From Azospirillum sp. TSH100 (GTDB lineage Bacteria > Pseudomonadota > Alphaproteobacteria > Azospirillales > Azospirillaceae): DNA of 64,000 nucleotides. Of the stretch, positions 46,268 through 56,596 are shown in pieces. The notes beneath the pieces were generated by a model. That model saw nothing but the letters and a program-made list of their open reading frames with translations, did not search any database and was not told where the DNA came from. The position numbers and the translations under genes are program-made. Within the stretch, counting starts at the first letter, position 1; each line of letters starts with the position of its first letter. Location of the stretch: positions 2,384,001 to 2,448,000 of the forward strand of contig NZ_CP039634.1 of NCBI RefSeq assembly GCF_004923295.1, in the 5' to 3' direction.

Positions 46268-47703
46268 GGTGCGGCAATCCCTGCCGGCCGCAGTCCTGCG
46301 GGCAGAGCCCTTGTACCGTCGGCTGCGGCGGCGGTCAGCCCTTCCGGCCGCAGCACCGGAATCAGGGCATGGTCCAGACGGATGACGGCGGTCGTCAGGC
46401 GGTCCGATAGAGGATCGACATCCTCGGTGGCGATCTTGCGGATGCGCTGTACCTCATCGGCAATCACCGCCACGGTGCCGCCGTCGATCTCCACCAGGAT
46501 GGCGATGCCGGGCGTGGCGGGGGTGGCGCCAATGGGCCCACGCGACAGCAAACGGCGCAGATCGAGAACAGGCAGGATGCGACCGTCCACGTCAGTCAAA
46601 CCGTCGAAGCTCTCCGCCCCTTTCGGCAGACGCAGCCGGTCGCCGACCTCGACCACACGGCGGACCTTTTCGAACTCCAGCGCATAGACGCGGGCCTCCA
46701 CCACGAGGGTGAGGAAGCGGCGGTAGAAACGGCGCGGCAGGCGGCTTTCCGCCAGATCGTCGTCGGGGTCGCCGCCATCCGGCACGAAGCGGCCGATATC
46801 GTCGAGTTGATCGCCCAGCATGCGCGCCACACTCCTCACGTCGAGCCAAGTGCAATCATAATCCACGATCCTGGGCGGGGCCCCCGCCTCGCCGGCGCGC
46901 AGGCGGTCCAGCGGTACGCGCACCACCCCGCGCACGCCGTCCACGCGCACGCCGACCGGTCCCCGGCGCGTCCGCAGGACGACGGCATAGCCGCCCGGCC
47001 GGTCTCCCGCGCCGAGAGGGTCGGTAACCAGGATCGACCGCTTCTGCACCCGCGCCACGCCACGGACCAGTGATGGCGCATGGGGCAACTGCCGCAGATC
47101 GCCGACCGGGAAGACCAGCAGCAGATCAGCCATCTCCAACGCCTCGGGCCGGCCGGCGACCTCCACCATCAGCAGACGGACGCTGGCCCGCTCGCGCGAC
47201 GGATCCGGCGGATCGGCAGCGCCGCCGGTCAGCGCGCCGGCATCCATCAGTCCCGTCAATCCCGGAGTGGCAAGCGCGGCACCGCGCCCGAGTTGCATCA
47301 GATCGGGATCGAGCAGGCGCAGGAACCGCTCGCCATGGCGCAAACGGCCTGCCACCGGTGTGCCGCCATCCTCAGGTTCCGCCGCGGCGAGGGTCACCCG
47401 CTCCGCCGTCAGGGTACCGCCGATCCGCCCGGCGCGGAGTGCCAGCAACCCGGTTCCGGCGCGCAGAACGATCAGCAGGCCGCCACGCCGCCCGCCCGCC
47501 CAGGCAAGCCGCAGAGAGGAATAGGCGGTGATGTCCAGCACCGGCAAAATCCGGCCGGCGACATTCGCCAGCCCCTCCACCTGCGGCGGCGAGAACGGCA
47601 GACGGGTGGTTCCGGTCGGTTCCGCCACCTCTTCCACCCGGTCGGCGGCGACGGCGAATGGCGTGCCGGCTATGTCGAAGGTCAGATATCCGCAGGGGCT
47701 CAT
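46264..47703 (-). CDS. Triple-domain CheW-like coupling protein
   Basis: CheW links receptors to CheA. This 479-residue protein holds three CheW-like domains in a row. The first is about residues 1-150 (YLTFDIAGTPFAVAADRVEE, GLANVAGRILPVLDITAY), the second about 172-300 (VRLLMVEVAGRPEALEMADL, RGVARVQKRSILVTDPLG), and the third about 325-465 (LTLVVEARVYALEFEKVRRV, DGRILPVLDLRRLL). The middle one is the most diverged. Ordinary CheW has one domain of about 150 residues. The gene overlaps cheR upstream and cheB downstream by 4 bp each. Confidence 0.9.
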   Translation of the reverse strand: MSPCGYLTFDIAGTPFAVAADRVEEVAEPTGTTRLPFSPPQVEGLANVAGRILPVLDITAYSSLRLAWAGGRRGGLLIVLRAGTGLLALRAGRIGGTLTAERVTLAAAEPEDGGTPVAGRLRHGERFLRLLDPDLMQLGRGAALATPGLTGLMDAGALTGGAADPPDPSRERASVRLLMVEVAGRPEALEMADLLLVFPVGDLRQLPHAPSLVRGVARVQKRSILVTDPLGAGDRPGGYAVVLRTRRGPVGVRVDGVRGVVRVPLDRLRAGEAGAPPRIVDYDCTWLDVRSVARMLGDQLDDIGRFVPDGGDPDDDLAESRLPRRFYRRFLTLVVEARVYALEFEKVRRVVEVGDRLRLPKGAESFDGLTDVDGRILPVLDLRRLLSRGPIGATPATPGIAILVEIDGGTVAVIADEVQRIRKIATEDVDPLSDRLTTAVIRLDHALIPVLRPEGLTAAAADGTRALPAGLRPAGIAAP

Positions 47704-48611
47704 GCCACCCCTCCCCGCCGGTAAGCGATCGCGCGGTCGCCGCGGTGGCGGACGAAGCCATGGCGGTCCTCAAGCCGGTCGGTGGTGCCGAGCACCAGCC
47801 AGCCATCGGGCGCCACCGCCGAGGTCAACAGCGAGAGCGCCCGTTCACGGCTGTCGTCATCGAAATAGATCATGACGTTGCGACAGGACACGAGGTCGAA
47901 ACCGCCGGCCGGTGCAGTGTCCGGCAGAGCCCCATCCATCAGATTGTGACGGGCGAAGCGTACGACCCGTCGGGCCTCGTCACGCACCCGGCGATGCAAT
48001 GGCGCCTCCGGGCCGAGCGGCATGAACCAGCTCTCATAGTCGGCCGGCATTTCGCGAAAGGGGCCGAGTCCTTCGCCGCCGTAGCAGGCGTTGGAGGCCT
48101 GCCGCACGGCAATCCGGCTGAGGTCGGTACCGAGAACTTCGACGGTCCAGTCGGTTTCGAGCCCATAGGCGGTGCGTCGCGCCTGCCCGGCATCGGCCAG
48201 TGCCTCCAGCGTCACGATGGCGAGACCATAGGCCTCCTCCCCGGTGGCGCACCCGGCGCTCCACAGCCGCAGCGTACGCATGGCGCTGCGCTCGGCAATC
48301 AGCCGGGGCAGCAAATGGCGGCGGAGATGGGCGTGATGCGGCAGATCGCGAAAAAAATAGGTTTCGTGGATCGTCAGATTCTCGATCAGGCTCAGCCAGT
48401 CCGGGCTGTCGGCCGGCGCCCCTTCGATCTGCGCCACCCACTCCTCCAGCATGCTCAGCGGCATCGCCGCCAGGATGCGCGCCAGCTTGCGCTCGAGCGG
48501 ACGGTCATGACGGATGCCGGCCTTGCGCCGGACGTCGTCCAGTAACCGCCGCACCAAATCGTACAGCGGGCCATCCGACCCTGTGGATGGAGGAGCAGCG
48601 CCGCCGGTCAC
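47700..48611 (-). CDS. cheR: Chemotaxis protein methyltransferase CheR
   Basis: CheR methylates receptor glutamates using SAM. The 303-residue protein has an N-terminal helical domain and a SAM-binding domain with [33 protein letters not shown] and [20 protein letters not shown]. No TPR extension is present. The start is GTG 48611, overlapping the receptor stop by 4 bp (GTGA). An unusual insertion ([19 protein letters not shown]) lies before the acidic motif. Confidence 0.94.
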   Translation of the reverse strand: MTGGAAPPSTGSDGPLYDLVRRLLDDVRRKAGIRHDRPLERKLARILAAMPLSMLEEWVAQIEGAPADSPDWLSLIENLTIHETYFFRDLPHHAHLRRHLLPRLIAERSAMRTLRLWSAGCATGEEAYGLAIVTLEALADAGQARRTAYGLETDWTVEVLGTDLSRIAVRQASNACYGGEGLGPFREMPADYESWFMPLGPEAPLHRRVRDEARRVVRFARHNLMDGALPDTAPAGGFDLVSCRNVMIYFDDDSRERALSLLTSAVAPDGWLVLGTTDRLEDRHGFVRHRGDRAIAYRRGGVA

Positions 48612-49831
48612 GACGCCCGGAAGCGTTCAGCCAGACGCCGCGTGTCGTCGGCCAGCCGGGAGAGGTGAACCATGGTTGCCGTGATCTCCTCCGACGCCGC
48701 AGCGTTCTTGGAGGCGACCGTGCGGATGTTCCCGACGTTCGATTCGATCTCGACAATGTGATCCTGCTGGTTCGCCATCGCGGCGGCAACCGACTGGACC
48801 ATGCGGTCGATCTGGGTCACCCGCTCGGCGATACCGTCCATCATCTGCACCACCTCGGCCGTGGCGGCCATTCCCTCCTCCGCCATCGTCGCGGCGGCCT
48901 CGACGATCTCGGCGATCTGTCGGGCGCTTTCCACCGCGTTGTCGGCGAGTTTGCCGACCTCCTCGGCCACCACCTCGAAGCCCTTGCCCTGCTCGCCGGC
49001 GCGGGCGGCTTCGATGGAAGCGTTGACCGACAGGATGTTGGTCTTCACTGCGATCTGGGTGATGGCCTCGGTGATGCGGCCGATGCGGCGGCTGTTGTCA
49101 CCGATGGTCTGCGAGACTCGAACCAGTCGCGCCATTTCCGCCTTACCACGGTCGGCGAAGCCGGCGGTGACCCGCACCATGTCGGAGGCGGCGCGGGTGC
49201 TGTCGGTGACATCGGCGATGGCACGGACGGATCGGCCGACCGCGTCCACCACCCGGTCGAGATCCTCGGTCTGGATGGCGGCGCCATCGGCGACCTGCGA
49301 CACCGCAGTACTGGCCTGCCCGGCGGCGACGGCGACCTGGGCCGCCTGCTGGCCGATACGCCGGAAGGAAGCGCTGGCATCTTCGACCAGCGCCACCATG
49401 TCACCATAGCGGCCGGGGAGAGATGCGGCACCCGGCGCATCTCTCTGCGCCTCGCCCTCTCCTTCCTGGGTCAGGCGGCGCAGGGTGGCGTGGAGCCGAT
49501 CCTGTGTCTGGGCGATGCGAACCAGGGATGCGACGACGCCACCTGCCTCGTCACCACGGAGAGGCGGTATTGACAGCTCATCCGCCATGCCGTCGGCCAG
49601 CCGGCCGGCGGCCATCTGCAGCCGCCCCATCGCGTCGGAGAGATCGAGCGCCAGGATGCAGCCGATCAGCAGCCCCAGGGCGAGCATGCCACCCGTGACG
49701 ATCCAGACGGTCTGTTTTCCGATGTCGGGAACAGCGTGCGGCAGCAGAAGGGGAATGAGTGCCGCGACCGTTGGCAGAACAAGGGCGAGTCCAAAACGGG
49801 GAAGGATCCGCAAGCTGGCCGGAAGGGACAT
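48608..49831 (-). CDS. Methyl-accepting chemotaxis protein without a periplasmic sensor domain
   Basis: The 407-residue receptor is the first gene of the che operon. Two TM helices (about 12-30 and 42-62) are joined by a loop of only about 12 residues, so it has no room for a ligand-binding domain. A HAMP-like stretch and a signalling coiled coil follow with the tip [20 protein letters not shown]. The coiled coil is close to that of the divergent receptor at 50048-52042. It may sense membrane or cytoplasmic state, or act through mixed arrays. Confidence 0.92.
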   Translation of the reverse strand: MSLPASLRILPRFGLALVLPTVAALIPLLLPHAVPDIGKQTVWIVTGGMLALGLLIGCILALDLSDAMGRLQMAAGRLADGMADELSIPPLRGDEAGGVVASLVRIAQTQDRLHATLRRLTQEGEGEAQRDAPGAASLPGRYGDMVALVEDASASFRRIGQQAAQVAVAAGQASTAVSQVADGAAIQTEDLDRVVDAVGRSVRAIADVTDSTRAASDMVRVTAGFADRGKAEMARLVRVSQTIGDNSRRIGRITEAITQIAVKTNILSVNASIEAARAGEQGKGFEVVAEEVGKLADNAVESARQIAEIVEAAATMAEEGMAATAEVVQMMDGIAERVTQIDRMVQSVAAAMANQQDHIVEIESNVGNIRTVASKNAAASEEITATMVHLSRLADDTRRLAERFRAS

Positions 49832-50047
49832 CGCAGTACAGGCTCCTCACGAACGACCAGCGGCACCCCGCGATACCCTGCGGAGACCGCATGCCACCCT
49901 TATGACTTGCCGGATGCACCCCAACCGAAGCAAGGTGATTCCGGTACATAGTGCTCGATGCCGCCGTTCGCGTGCGGCATTCGCCGTCCGCCCATCCGCT
50001 CAACCCGGCGCCGCCTTCGCGGCGGCCTTGATTGGACCTTCGCCGGC

Positions 50048-52042
50048 ATGTCGATCGCCACCCGCATCGCCCTGGGATTCGCCGCCGTGCTGCTGCTGAC
50101 GCTCGCCGTCGCCGTCGTCGGTTGGAGCGGGCTGAACACCTACGCCTCGCAGGTGGAGATTGCTGCCCAGACCGCCCGGCTGGACACGCTGCTGTATAGC
50201 GCCCGGCAGGAAGAGGCCCGCTATCTGCTGGACGTCGACCCCTCCGCCAGCCGGCGGGTGCGCCAGTTGACCGACCAGATGAGGAGCGAGGCTGAAGCGC
50301 TGCTGGCCCTGCCCAACCATGCCGTGCCGCCCGACACGCTGCGGGAAGCGCTGGAGAAGCTGGCGGCCTACCGGAAATCCTTCGACGAGGTGGTGGGGCT
50401 GGAGGTCGACCGTTTCGCCAGCCTGGCGAAGCTGCGCAAACAGACAGCCGCCCTGCTGGTGATCGCCCAGACCCTGACACAGGATCAGACGGCGCGCTAT
50501 GCCGACGCACTGGCCCGGGTGAAGGCCGATCCGAGCGACCGGGCCGCGGTGACCACGTTGGAATCCTCGGCCCTGCTGGCGACCATCGCCGGGCGGCTGA
50601 TCCAGGAGACCCGCGGCGCGCTGCTGGATGTACAGCAATTCCTGATCGACCACGGCGGTGCCGGGCGCAATTCGCTCAACGGCAGCATCGATCGGCTGCT
50701 GACCATCGTCGGCGATGTGCGAAAGGCTGCCAATGACGGCGACGCTCTGCGCGAATCGGAGAAGCTGACCGCCTCTGTCATGGGGGTGGAAACGGAATTC
50801 CTGCTGGTCGCCGACATCGTCGCCCGACGCAATGCCGCCCGCGACGCCATGCGCGACGCCGCCAGGACCGTGAACGATCAGGTGACACAACTGGTCGCCG
50901 CCCAGACGGCGGAGCGGGAGGCCGGACGGTCGCGCGCCGTGCTGCTGCTGTGGAGCGGCGCGCTCGGCGCACTGGCCGTCGGCACGGTTTTGTCGATCCT
51001 GATCGCCCGCAGCCTGACCGGCCCCATCGCCGCCACCACCAGAGCGGTACAGCACCTGTCGGAAGGCGATCTGACGGTCGCGGTGCCGGGAACCGGCCGG
51101 CAGGACGAGTTGGGATCCATCGGCCGTGCCGTCGCCACCGTCATCCAGGTGCTGCACGGGCTGCATGGCGAGATGCACAGACTGTCTGGAAAGAGTGTGG
51201 AGGCCGTGGAGATGGAAAAGGGTCCGGCCTTCCATGGAGCCTATGGCGAGATGGTGGCTCTGTTGCAGCAGACCGGTGCGGCCTTCCGCACCATCGGCGA
51301 ACAGGCGACTCAGGTCGCCGTCGCCGCAGGGCAAGCCAGCACCGCCATCTCCCACGTGTCGGACGGCGCATCTGAACAGACCGACGATCTGGATCAGGTG
51401 GCGACGGCGGTCGGCCAGTCGGCCCGCGCCATCGCCCATGTCACCGACAGCACGCGTGATGCCTCCGACATGGTGAAGGATGCCGCCGACTTCGCCGATG
51501 GCGGACGGGCGGACATGGCACGGCTTCTGCGCGTATCACAGACCATCGCCGAGAACAGCCGTCGCATCGGCCGCATCACCGAGGCCATCACCCAGATCGC
51601 AGTGAAGACCAACATCCTGTCGGTCAACGCCTCCATCGAAGCCGCCCGCGCCGGCGAGCAGGGCAAGGGCTTCGAGGTGGTGGCCGAGGAGGTCGGCAAA
51701 CTCGCCGACAACGCGGTGGAAAGTGCCCGGCAGATCGCCGAGATCATCGAAGCCGCCGCGGCGCTGGCCGAAGAGGGCAAGACGGTGACCGAACAAGCCC
51801 GGCGCCGGATGGACGGGCTCGCGGAGCGGGTCGACCGCATCGATGGCGCCTTCCAATCGGTCGCGGTTGCCATGGAGGAGCAGCAGGCCTCAGTCCGTGA
51901 GATCGAACGGTCGATCGAAAGCGTGCGCACAGTCGCCTCCAAGAACGCCGCCGCGTCAGAGGAAATCGCCGCAACCATGGTGCATCTCTCCCGGCTGGCG
52001 GACGAGACGCGGCGTCAGGTGTCACGGTTCCAAGCCGGCTGA
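50048..52042 (+). CDS. Methyl-accepting chemotaxis protein with long helical periplasmic domain
   Basis: The 664-residue receptor is encoded divergently from the che operon. TM1 (about 7-27) is followed by a periplasmic region of about 265 residues that is almost all helical ([20 protein letters not shown] onward), resembling a helical-bimodular (HBM)-type sensor. TM2 (about 297-318) and HAMP follow. The signalling domain has the same tip ([20 protein letters not shown]) as its neighbour. HBM sensors often bind organic acids, but the ligand cannot be told here. ATG 50048 ([17 protein letters not shown]) was chosen; the upstream in-frame extension lacks a signal for translation. Confidence 0.93.
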   Translation: MSIATRIALGFAAVLLLTLAVAVVGWSGLNTYASQVEIAAQTARLDTLLYSARQEEARYLLDVDPSASRRVRQLTDQMRSEAEALLALPNHAVPPDTLREALEKLAAYRKSFDEVVGLEVDRFASLAKLRKQTAALLVIAQTLTQDQTARYADALARVKADPSDRAAVTTLESSALLATIAGRLIQETRGALLDVQQFLIDHGGAGRNSLNGSIDRLLTIVGDVRKAANDGDALRESEKLTASVMGVETEFLLVADIVARRNAARDAMRDAARTVNDQVTQLVAAQTAEREAGRSRAVLLLWSGALGALAVGTVLSILIARSLTGPIAATTRAVQHLSEGDLTVAVPGTGRQDELGSIGRAVATVIQVLHGLHGEMHRLSGKSVEAVEMEKGPAFHGAYGEMVALLQQTGAAFRTIGEQATQVAVAAGQASTAISHVSDGASEQTDDLDQVATAVGQSARAIAHVTDSTRDASDMVKDAADFADGGRADMARLLRVSQTIAENSRRIGRITEAITQIAVKTNILSVNASIEAARAGEQGKGFEVVAEEVGKLADNAVESARQIAEIIEAAAALAEEGKTVTEQARRRMDGLAERVDRIDGAFQSVAVAMEEQQASVREIERSIESVRTVASKNAAASEEIAATMVHLSRLADETRRQVSRFQAG

Positions 52043-52178
52043 AACTTGGCCGTTCGCTGAAGTTCCTTGATCTGTGTCGGAACTGCAGGCTCATCAGTCC
52101 CGCTGACGGCAACCAACCGGCGTTACACAAAATATCCGAAGTGGTAATTCTTAATCCCCCAACGGGATTATTTTGCAT

Positions 52179-52194
52179 TTAAAGTTCTTTTAAC
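52179..52194 (+). promoter_or_regulatory. Candidate CtrA box upstream of a small gene
   Basis: The sequence is TTAA (52179-52182), 7 nt, then TTAAC (52190-52194), a full match to the CtrA consensus TTAA-N7-TTAAC. It sits in an AT-rich stretch 97 bp before ATG 52291 and 137 bp after the receptor stop. Confidence 0.5.
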
Positions 52195-52290
52195 CCTATT
52201 TCACGCCTAATCGGCCTGCGGGAACGCTTGATCCCGATAAGATGCTCCACTGAACATTATCAGCCCCACCCGACACCGAGGGAGTCCCCC

Positions 52291-52530
52291 ATGCCCGCAC
52301 AGAAGGTCGCCGATGAAGTCCGACTGGCCAGCCGCATTCACGCGCGTCTGCTGGATGCCTTCATCGATTTGACAGAGCGGGAATTGGCCGGTCTGGCGCC
52401 GGGCTTTGCCGAAGAAAGCCTGATAGAAGCCCTGGAAGCCCTGCGCGCAGCCCGCAAATCCTATGGGAAGACCGCCGGGGTGATGGTTGTCTCCAACCTA
52501 CAGCTGCCGCAGGCCTCGAATGCCGCCTGA
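52291..52530 (+). CDS. Small protein of unknown function, possibly CtrA-controlled
   Basis: The 79-residue protein (MPAQKVADEVRLASRIHARL start) is predicted mostly helical up to about residue 62, with a short hydrophobic-polar end (TAGVMVVSNLQLPQASNAA). I recognise no family. The ribosome site is GAGGGAG, 8-9 nt before ATG. It has its own AT-rich upstream region with a CtrA-type box, and it converges on the DUF2934 gene 23 bp away. Confidence 0.65.
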   Translation: MPAQKVADEVRLASRIHARLLDAFIDLTERELAGLAPGFAEESLIEALEALRAARKSYGKTAGVMVVSNLQLPQASNAA

Positions 52531-52553
52531 CCCCGGGGCCCTTCCGCTCCCGA

Positions 52554-52844
52554 TCAGGTGGTGGTCGTCTTGCGGGTCCGAGGCTTGCGCGCCTTCGGCG
52601 GCTCTTCAGATGCCGCGTTCGTATCTGCGGTCTTCACGACGCCACGTGGCTTGGCGTTGGTGGTCTTACGCGGCGCCTTGACGACGGCCACGACCGGCGA
52701 ATGGTCTGGAACGGCCACGGCTTCGGCCAAGATCGCGCGCTCGGCCTGGAGCCAGTGGTCGGCATCGCGGCCGTGAGGTCGGCCCTCTTCCAGCCAGATC
52801 GCATAGGCGCGGTCACGGATGCGCTGTTCGACATCCACGCTCAT
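52554..52844 (-). CDS. DUF2934 domain protein with basic tail
   Basis: The 96-residue protein starts with the DUF2934 pattern (RIRDRAYAIWLEEGRPHGRD then ADHWLQAE, about residues 7-35), found in many alphaproteobacterial small proteins of unknown function. The C-terminal half is Lys/Arg/Thr-rich (KAPRKTTNAKPRG, KARKPRTRKTTTT) and could bind nucleic acid. ATG 52844 follows a GGGGAG ribosome site. Confidence 0.82.
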   Translation of the reverse strand: MSVDVEQRIRDRAYAIWLEEGRPHGRDADHWLQAERAILAEAVAVPDHSPVVAVVKAPRKTTNAKPRGVVKTADTNAASEEPPKARKPRTRKTTTT

Positions 52845-52958
52845 CACATCTCCCCGGGAAATGGTGGTTGGGTTTGCTGCAATGCAAAGACTGCCGAATT
52901 CCCGAGATGCGCGCAACCAATCGGATCGTTATCGGACCTACGCCCGACCGATCGGCCG

Positions 52959-53966
52959 TCACTCCGATGAGGTTTCGCCACGCTCGGGTTGCCGGTTCTG
53001 CTGGACCTCGCGCCATTTGGTGACATTGCGGTTATGGTCCGCCAGCGACTTGGCGAAGACATGGCCGCCGGTGCCATCGGCAACGAAATACAGGAACTCG
53101 TGCCGTTCCGGCTTCATGACCGCATGAATCGACGCCTTGCCCGGGTTGGCGATGGGCCCCGGTGGCAGGCCGGTCGCGACATAGGTGTTGTAGGACGACT
53201 CGACCTTCCAGTCGTTGCGGTTCAGCGCCCGTCCCAACTCGCCGCTGCCGTCGGTCAGCGCGTAGATCACCGTCGGGTCGGACTGGAGCTTCATGCCCGC
53301 TTCCAACCGATTGACGAAGACACCCGCCACCCGCGGGCGCTCCGCGGCGATGCCGGTTTCCTTCTCGACAATGGAGGCAAGTGTCAGCGCCTGCTGCGGC
53401 GTCTCGAACGGCAGGTTCTGATCGCGGTTCTTCCAGGCCTCGGCCAGCGCCTGGGTCATCGCCGTCTGCATCCGCTCGATCAGGGCGGCGCGGCTGTCAC
53501 CATAGGCAAAATGGTAGGTCTCCGGCAGCAGGGAGCCTTCCTTGGGCGGCTTCGGAACCTCACCGGTCAGGCCGGTTTCCCGAGCAAGCAGCGCCACGAC
53601 CTGCGCCGAGGTCAGTCCTTCCGGCACGGTGAAGCGGTGAACGACGGTACGGCCCTGGCGCATCTGCTCCAGAACACCTTCGATGCTGATTCCTGCGGGG
53701 AACTGGTATTCGCCAGCCTTCAGTTCACGGAAGATACCGCTCAGCTTTGCTGCGGCGACGAAGACCAGCGGCGAAGCGATCACGTTGGAGTCGCCCAGCG
53801 TGATGGCAATAGCCTCCAGACCGCTGCCGCGCGGGATGACGACCGTCTCTGATTGCTCCAGCGGTCCGGGCGCCGAATAGCGCTGGTAACCCCAGACGCC
53901 GATTCCTCCCGCCGCACCGATCGCGAGGGCCAGCGTCCCCGCGAAAATTCGGAGACCCCAGCCCAT
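52959..53966 (-). CDS. mltG: Endolytic murein transglycosylase MltG
   Basis: MltG cleaves nascent peptidoglycan strands at the inner membrane and helps set glycan length. The 335-residue protein has one N-terminal TM helix (about 5-27), a LysM-like region and the YceG catalytic domain. The active-site Glu lies in TLASIVEKETGIAAERP, and the family segment AGVFVNRLEAGMKLQSDPTV follows. It is co-directional with fabF (49 bp), the usual fab-mltG arrangement. Confidence 0.95.
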   Translation of the reverse strand: MGWGLRIFAGTLALAIGAAGGIGVWGYQRYSAPGPLEQSETVVIPRGSGLEAIAITLGDSNVIASPLVFVAAAKLSGIFRELKAGEYQFPAGISIEGVLEQMRQGRTVVHRFTVPEGLTSAQVVALLARETGLTGEVPKPPKEGSLLPETYHFAYGDSRAALIERMQTAMTQALAEAWKNRDQNLPFETPQQALTLASIVEKETGIAAERPRVAGVFVNRLEAGMKLQSDPTVIYALTDGSGELGRALNRNDWKVESSYNTYVATGLPPGPIANPGKASIHAVMKPERHEFLYFVADGTGGHVFAKSLADHNRNVTKWREVQQNRQPERGETSSE

Positions 53967-54015
53967 CGCTCACCTCTTGAAAACGACTGACCGCAACGCA
54001 GGTGCGGCGCTTCGC

Positions 54016-55278
54016 TTACGCGAATTCCTTGAACACCAGCGAAGCGTTGGTGCCGCCAAACCCGAAGGAGTTCGACAGTGCTGCACGCACGCGGCGCTCC
54101 TGGGCCACCTTCGGCACCAGATTGACGCCCATGCAGCTCTCGGACGGATTGTCGAGATTCAACGTGGGCGGCACGATGCCGTGGTTGATCGCCTTGATCG
54201 AGTAGATCGCCTCGACCGCACCGGCGGCTCCCAGCAAATGACCGATAGCAGACTTGGTGGAGGACATCGCCAGGGTGTCCATGGACTCGCCGAACAGGCG
54301 CTTCACCGCACCAAGTTCGATCTCGTCACCAAGCGGCGTGGAGGTACCGTGGGCGTTGACGTAGTCGATGTCCGACGGGTCCATCCCGGCACGCTTCAGC
54401 GCACCCCGCATGGCACGGAAACCGCCGTTGCCGTCTTCCGCCGGGGCCGAAATGTGGTAGGCGTCGCCCGACAGGCCGTAACCGACGACTTCGGCGTAGA
54501 TGGTGGCGCCGCGCTTCTTGGCGTGCTCCAGCTCCTCCAGCACAACGACACCGGCGCCCTCTCCAATAACGAAACCGTCGCGGTCCTTGTCATAGGGACG
54601 CGAGGCCTTCTCGGGCGTATCGTTGAAGTTGGTGGACAGAGCGCGCATGGCGGCGAAGCCTCCAACGCCGAGACGGCTCACTGCCGCCTCCGTGCCGCCG
54701 GCGACCATGACGTCCGCATCGTCCCACATGATCAGACGGGCAGCGTCGCCGATGGCGTGCGCGCCGGTCGAACAGGCGGTGACGACCGCATGGTTGGGGC
54801 CCTTGAAGCCGTGCTGGATCGAAATATGACCGGAGGCCAGATTGATCAGGCAGGCGGGAATGAAGAAGGGAGACAGACGGCGCGGACCCTTTTCGTGCAG
54901 GGTCACGGCACCATCGGCGATGCCCGGAAGGCCGCCAATGCCCGAACCGACCATGACGCCGGTCCGCTCGCGCTCTTCATCGGTCTGGGGAGCCCAACCC
55001 GAATCCTTGATTGCTTCCTGCGCCGCGGCGATGGCGAAGATGATGAAATCATCCATCTTACGCTGGTCTTTCGGCGAAACGAAGGCGTCGGCGTTGAATT
55101 CGCCCTCACCCGTTCCGCGCGGGAGCTGCCCGGCGACTTTGGAGGCCAGGTCCGAAGCGTCGAACCCCGTGATGCCGCGGATTCCCGACGTTCCGGAAAT
55201 CAGCCGCTCCCAGTTCAGCGTGTGGCCGACGCCAAGCGGCGTGACCATACCGAGTCCGGTGACGACGACACGTCTCAT
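54016..55278 (-). CDS. fabF: 3-oxoacyl-[acyl-carrier-protein] synthase II
   Basis: FabF condenses malonyl-ACP with acyl-ACP in chain elongation. The 420-residue thiolase-fold enzyme has the nucleophile Cys in VTACSTGAHAIG, catalytic His residues in VNAHGTSTPLGD and IGHLLGAAGAVE, and the ending NSFGFGGTNASLVF. The start MRRVVVTGLGMVTPLG at 55278 is the standard one. It lies between acpP and mltG in the type II fatty-acid cluster. Confidence 0.97.
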   Translation of the reverse strand: MRRVVVTGLGMVTPLGVGHTLNWERLISGTSGIRGITGFDASDLASKVAGQLPRGTGEGEFNADAFVSPKDQRKMDDFIIFAIAAAQEAIKDSGWAPQTDEERERTGVMVGSGIGGLPGIADGAVTLHEKGPRRLSPFFIPACLINLASGHISIQHGFKGPNHAVVTACSTGAHAIGDAARLIMWDDADVMVAGGTEAAVSRLGVGGFAAMRALSTNFNDTPEKASRPYDKDRDGFVIGEGAGVVVLEELEHAKKRGATIYAEVVGYGLSGDAYHISAPAEDGNGGFRAMRGALKRAGMDPSDIDYVNAHGTSTPLGDEIELGAVKRLFGESMDTLAMSSTKSAIGHLLGAAGAVEAIYSIKAINHGIVPPTLNLDNPSESCMGVNLVPKVAQERRVRAALSNSFGFGGTNASLVFKEFA

Positions 55279-55405
55279 GAGGCTGTTCCTTGACCTTTCC
55301 TCGAAAATAATGTCGACGAACTGGTCGTCGACGGCCAGGCCCCGCGCTGCTGGTGTCGCAAATGCGGTTCGCCTGGCCCTCGGGGGCTCAATGCCCGCGG
55401 CCCGA

Positions 55406-55645
55406 TCAGGCGGCGGCGTTGGCCTTGATGAAGTCGATGGCGTCCTTCACCGACAGGATCTTCTCAGCGGCGTCGTCCGGGATCTCGACACCGAACTCTT
55501 CCTCGAAGGCCATGACCAGCTCGACGGTGTCGAGGCTGTCGGCGCCCAGATCGTCGATGAAGGAGGCGTTCTCCACCACCTTCGACTCCTCGACACCCAG
55601 GTGGTCCACAACGATCTTCTTCACGCGCTCGGCGATGTCGCTCAT
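55406..55645 (-). CDS. acpP: Acyl carrier protein
   Basis: This 79-residue acidic carrier holds growing acyl chains on a phosphopantetheine arm. The attachment Ser is S37 in [15 protein letters not shown]. The rest ([40 protein letters not shown]) is classical AcpP. It lies 127 bp upstream of fabF and 188 bp downstream of fabG on the same strand. This spacing leaves room for a separate acpP promoter, as is common. Confidence 0.98.
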   Translation of the reverse strand: MSDIAERVKKIVVDHLGVEESKVVENASFIDDLGADSLDTVELVMAFEEEFGVEIPDDAAEKILSVKDAIDFIKANAAA

Positions 55646-55833
55646 CTTTTAAGACCTTCCAATCCTTGAAACCGCTCGGGATAATCCGGTCGGAGCAACA
55701 CGCGAAGAACGTGCCGTCCTGCCGCGAAAAGCCCCGTCCGATAACACATTTCAGCAGCCTTGACCAGCACCCGCGAGGGAGGCCGGCTGGTGCCGTTCTT
55801 CACACGTGGCGATGCCGCCCCGTCCGATCCTCA

Positions 55834-56571
55834 TCAGATCATAGCCATGCCGCCGTTGATGTGCAGCGTCTGGCCGGTGACGTAGGCGGCCTCCTCGCTC
55901 GCGAGGTACACGACCCCGGCGGCGATCTCGTCCGGCTGACCCATGCGGCCGGCCGGAATGGCGGGGAGCAGTTTCTGCTTCTGCTCGTCGTTCAGGGCGT
56001 CGGTCATGGCCGTGGCGATAAAGCCCGGCGCGACGCAGTTGACGGTGATGTTGCGCGAGGCCAATTCGGCCGCCAACGACTTGGACATGCCGATCAGACC
56101 GGCCTTCGACGCGGCGTAGTTGGCCTGCCCCGGATTGCCGGTGACGCCAACGACCGACGTGATGTTGACGATGCGGCCCCAGCGGCGCTTCATCATGCCG
56201 CGCATGGCGGCCCGCGACAGTCGGAAAGCCGCCGTCAGGTTCACGTCGATGACCGACTGCCAATCCTCGTCCTTCAGGCGCATCGCGATCTGGTCGCGGG
56301 TCAGCCCGGCATTGTTGACGAGGATGTCGATCTTGCCCAGCGCCGCTTCGGCGTCCTTGAACAGCTGTTCGGTCGCCGCAGCCTCCGACAAGTTTCCGGG
56401 GACGACAAAGGCGCGCTCGCCGAGTTCGGCGGCCAAGGCCTCCAGCGGGGCGACGCGGGTGCCGGAAAGCGCGACGGCGGCGCCCTGGGCGTACAGCGCA
56501 CGGGCGATCGATGCACCGATACCGCCGGACGCGCCGGTGACGAGAGCCGACTTGCCGGTCAGGTCAAACAT
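55834..56571 (-). CDS. fabG: 3-oxoacyl-[acyl-carrier-protein] reductase
   Basis: FabG reduces beta-ketoacyl-ACP with NADPH. The 245-residue SDR has TGASGGIGASIARAL (cofactor loop), LVNNAGLTRDQI, NITSVVGVTGNPGQ (catalytic Ser) and YAASKAG (Tyr/Lys). The ending HINGGMAMI is typical of FabG. I chose ATG 56571 because GAGG stands 6 nt upstream; in-frame GTG 56583 is the alternative. It starts 25 bp after the fabD stop, so the two are co-transcribed. Confidence 0.96.
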   Translation of the reverse strand: MFDLTGKSALVTGASGGIGASIARALYAQGAAVALSGTRVAPLEALAAELGERAFVVPGNLSEAAATEQLFKDAEAALGKIDILVNNAGLTRDQIAMRLKDEDWQSVIDVNLTAAFRLSRAAMRGMMKRRWGRIVNITSVVGVTGNPGQANYAASKAGLIGMSKSLAAELASRNITVNCVAPGFIATAMTDALNDEQKQKLLPAIPAGRMGQPDEIAAGVVYLASEEAAYVTGQTLHINGGMAMI

Positions 56572-56596
56572 GGATGGCCTCACGGGACTGATGTGT

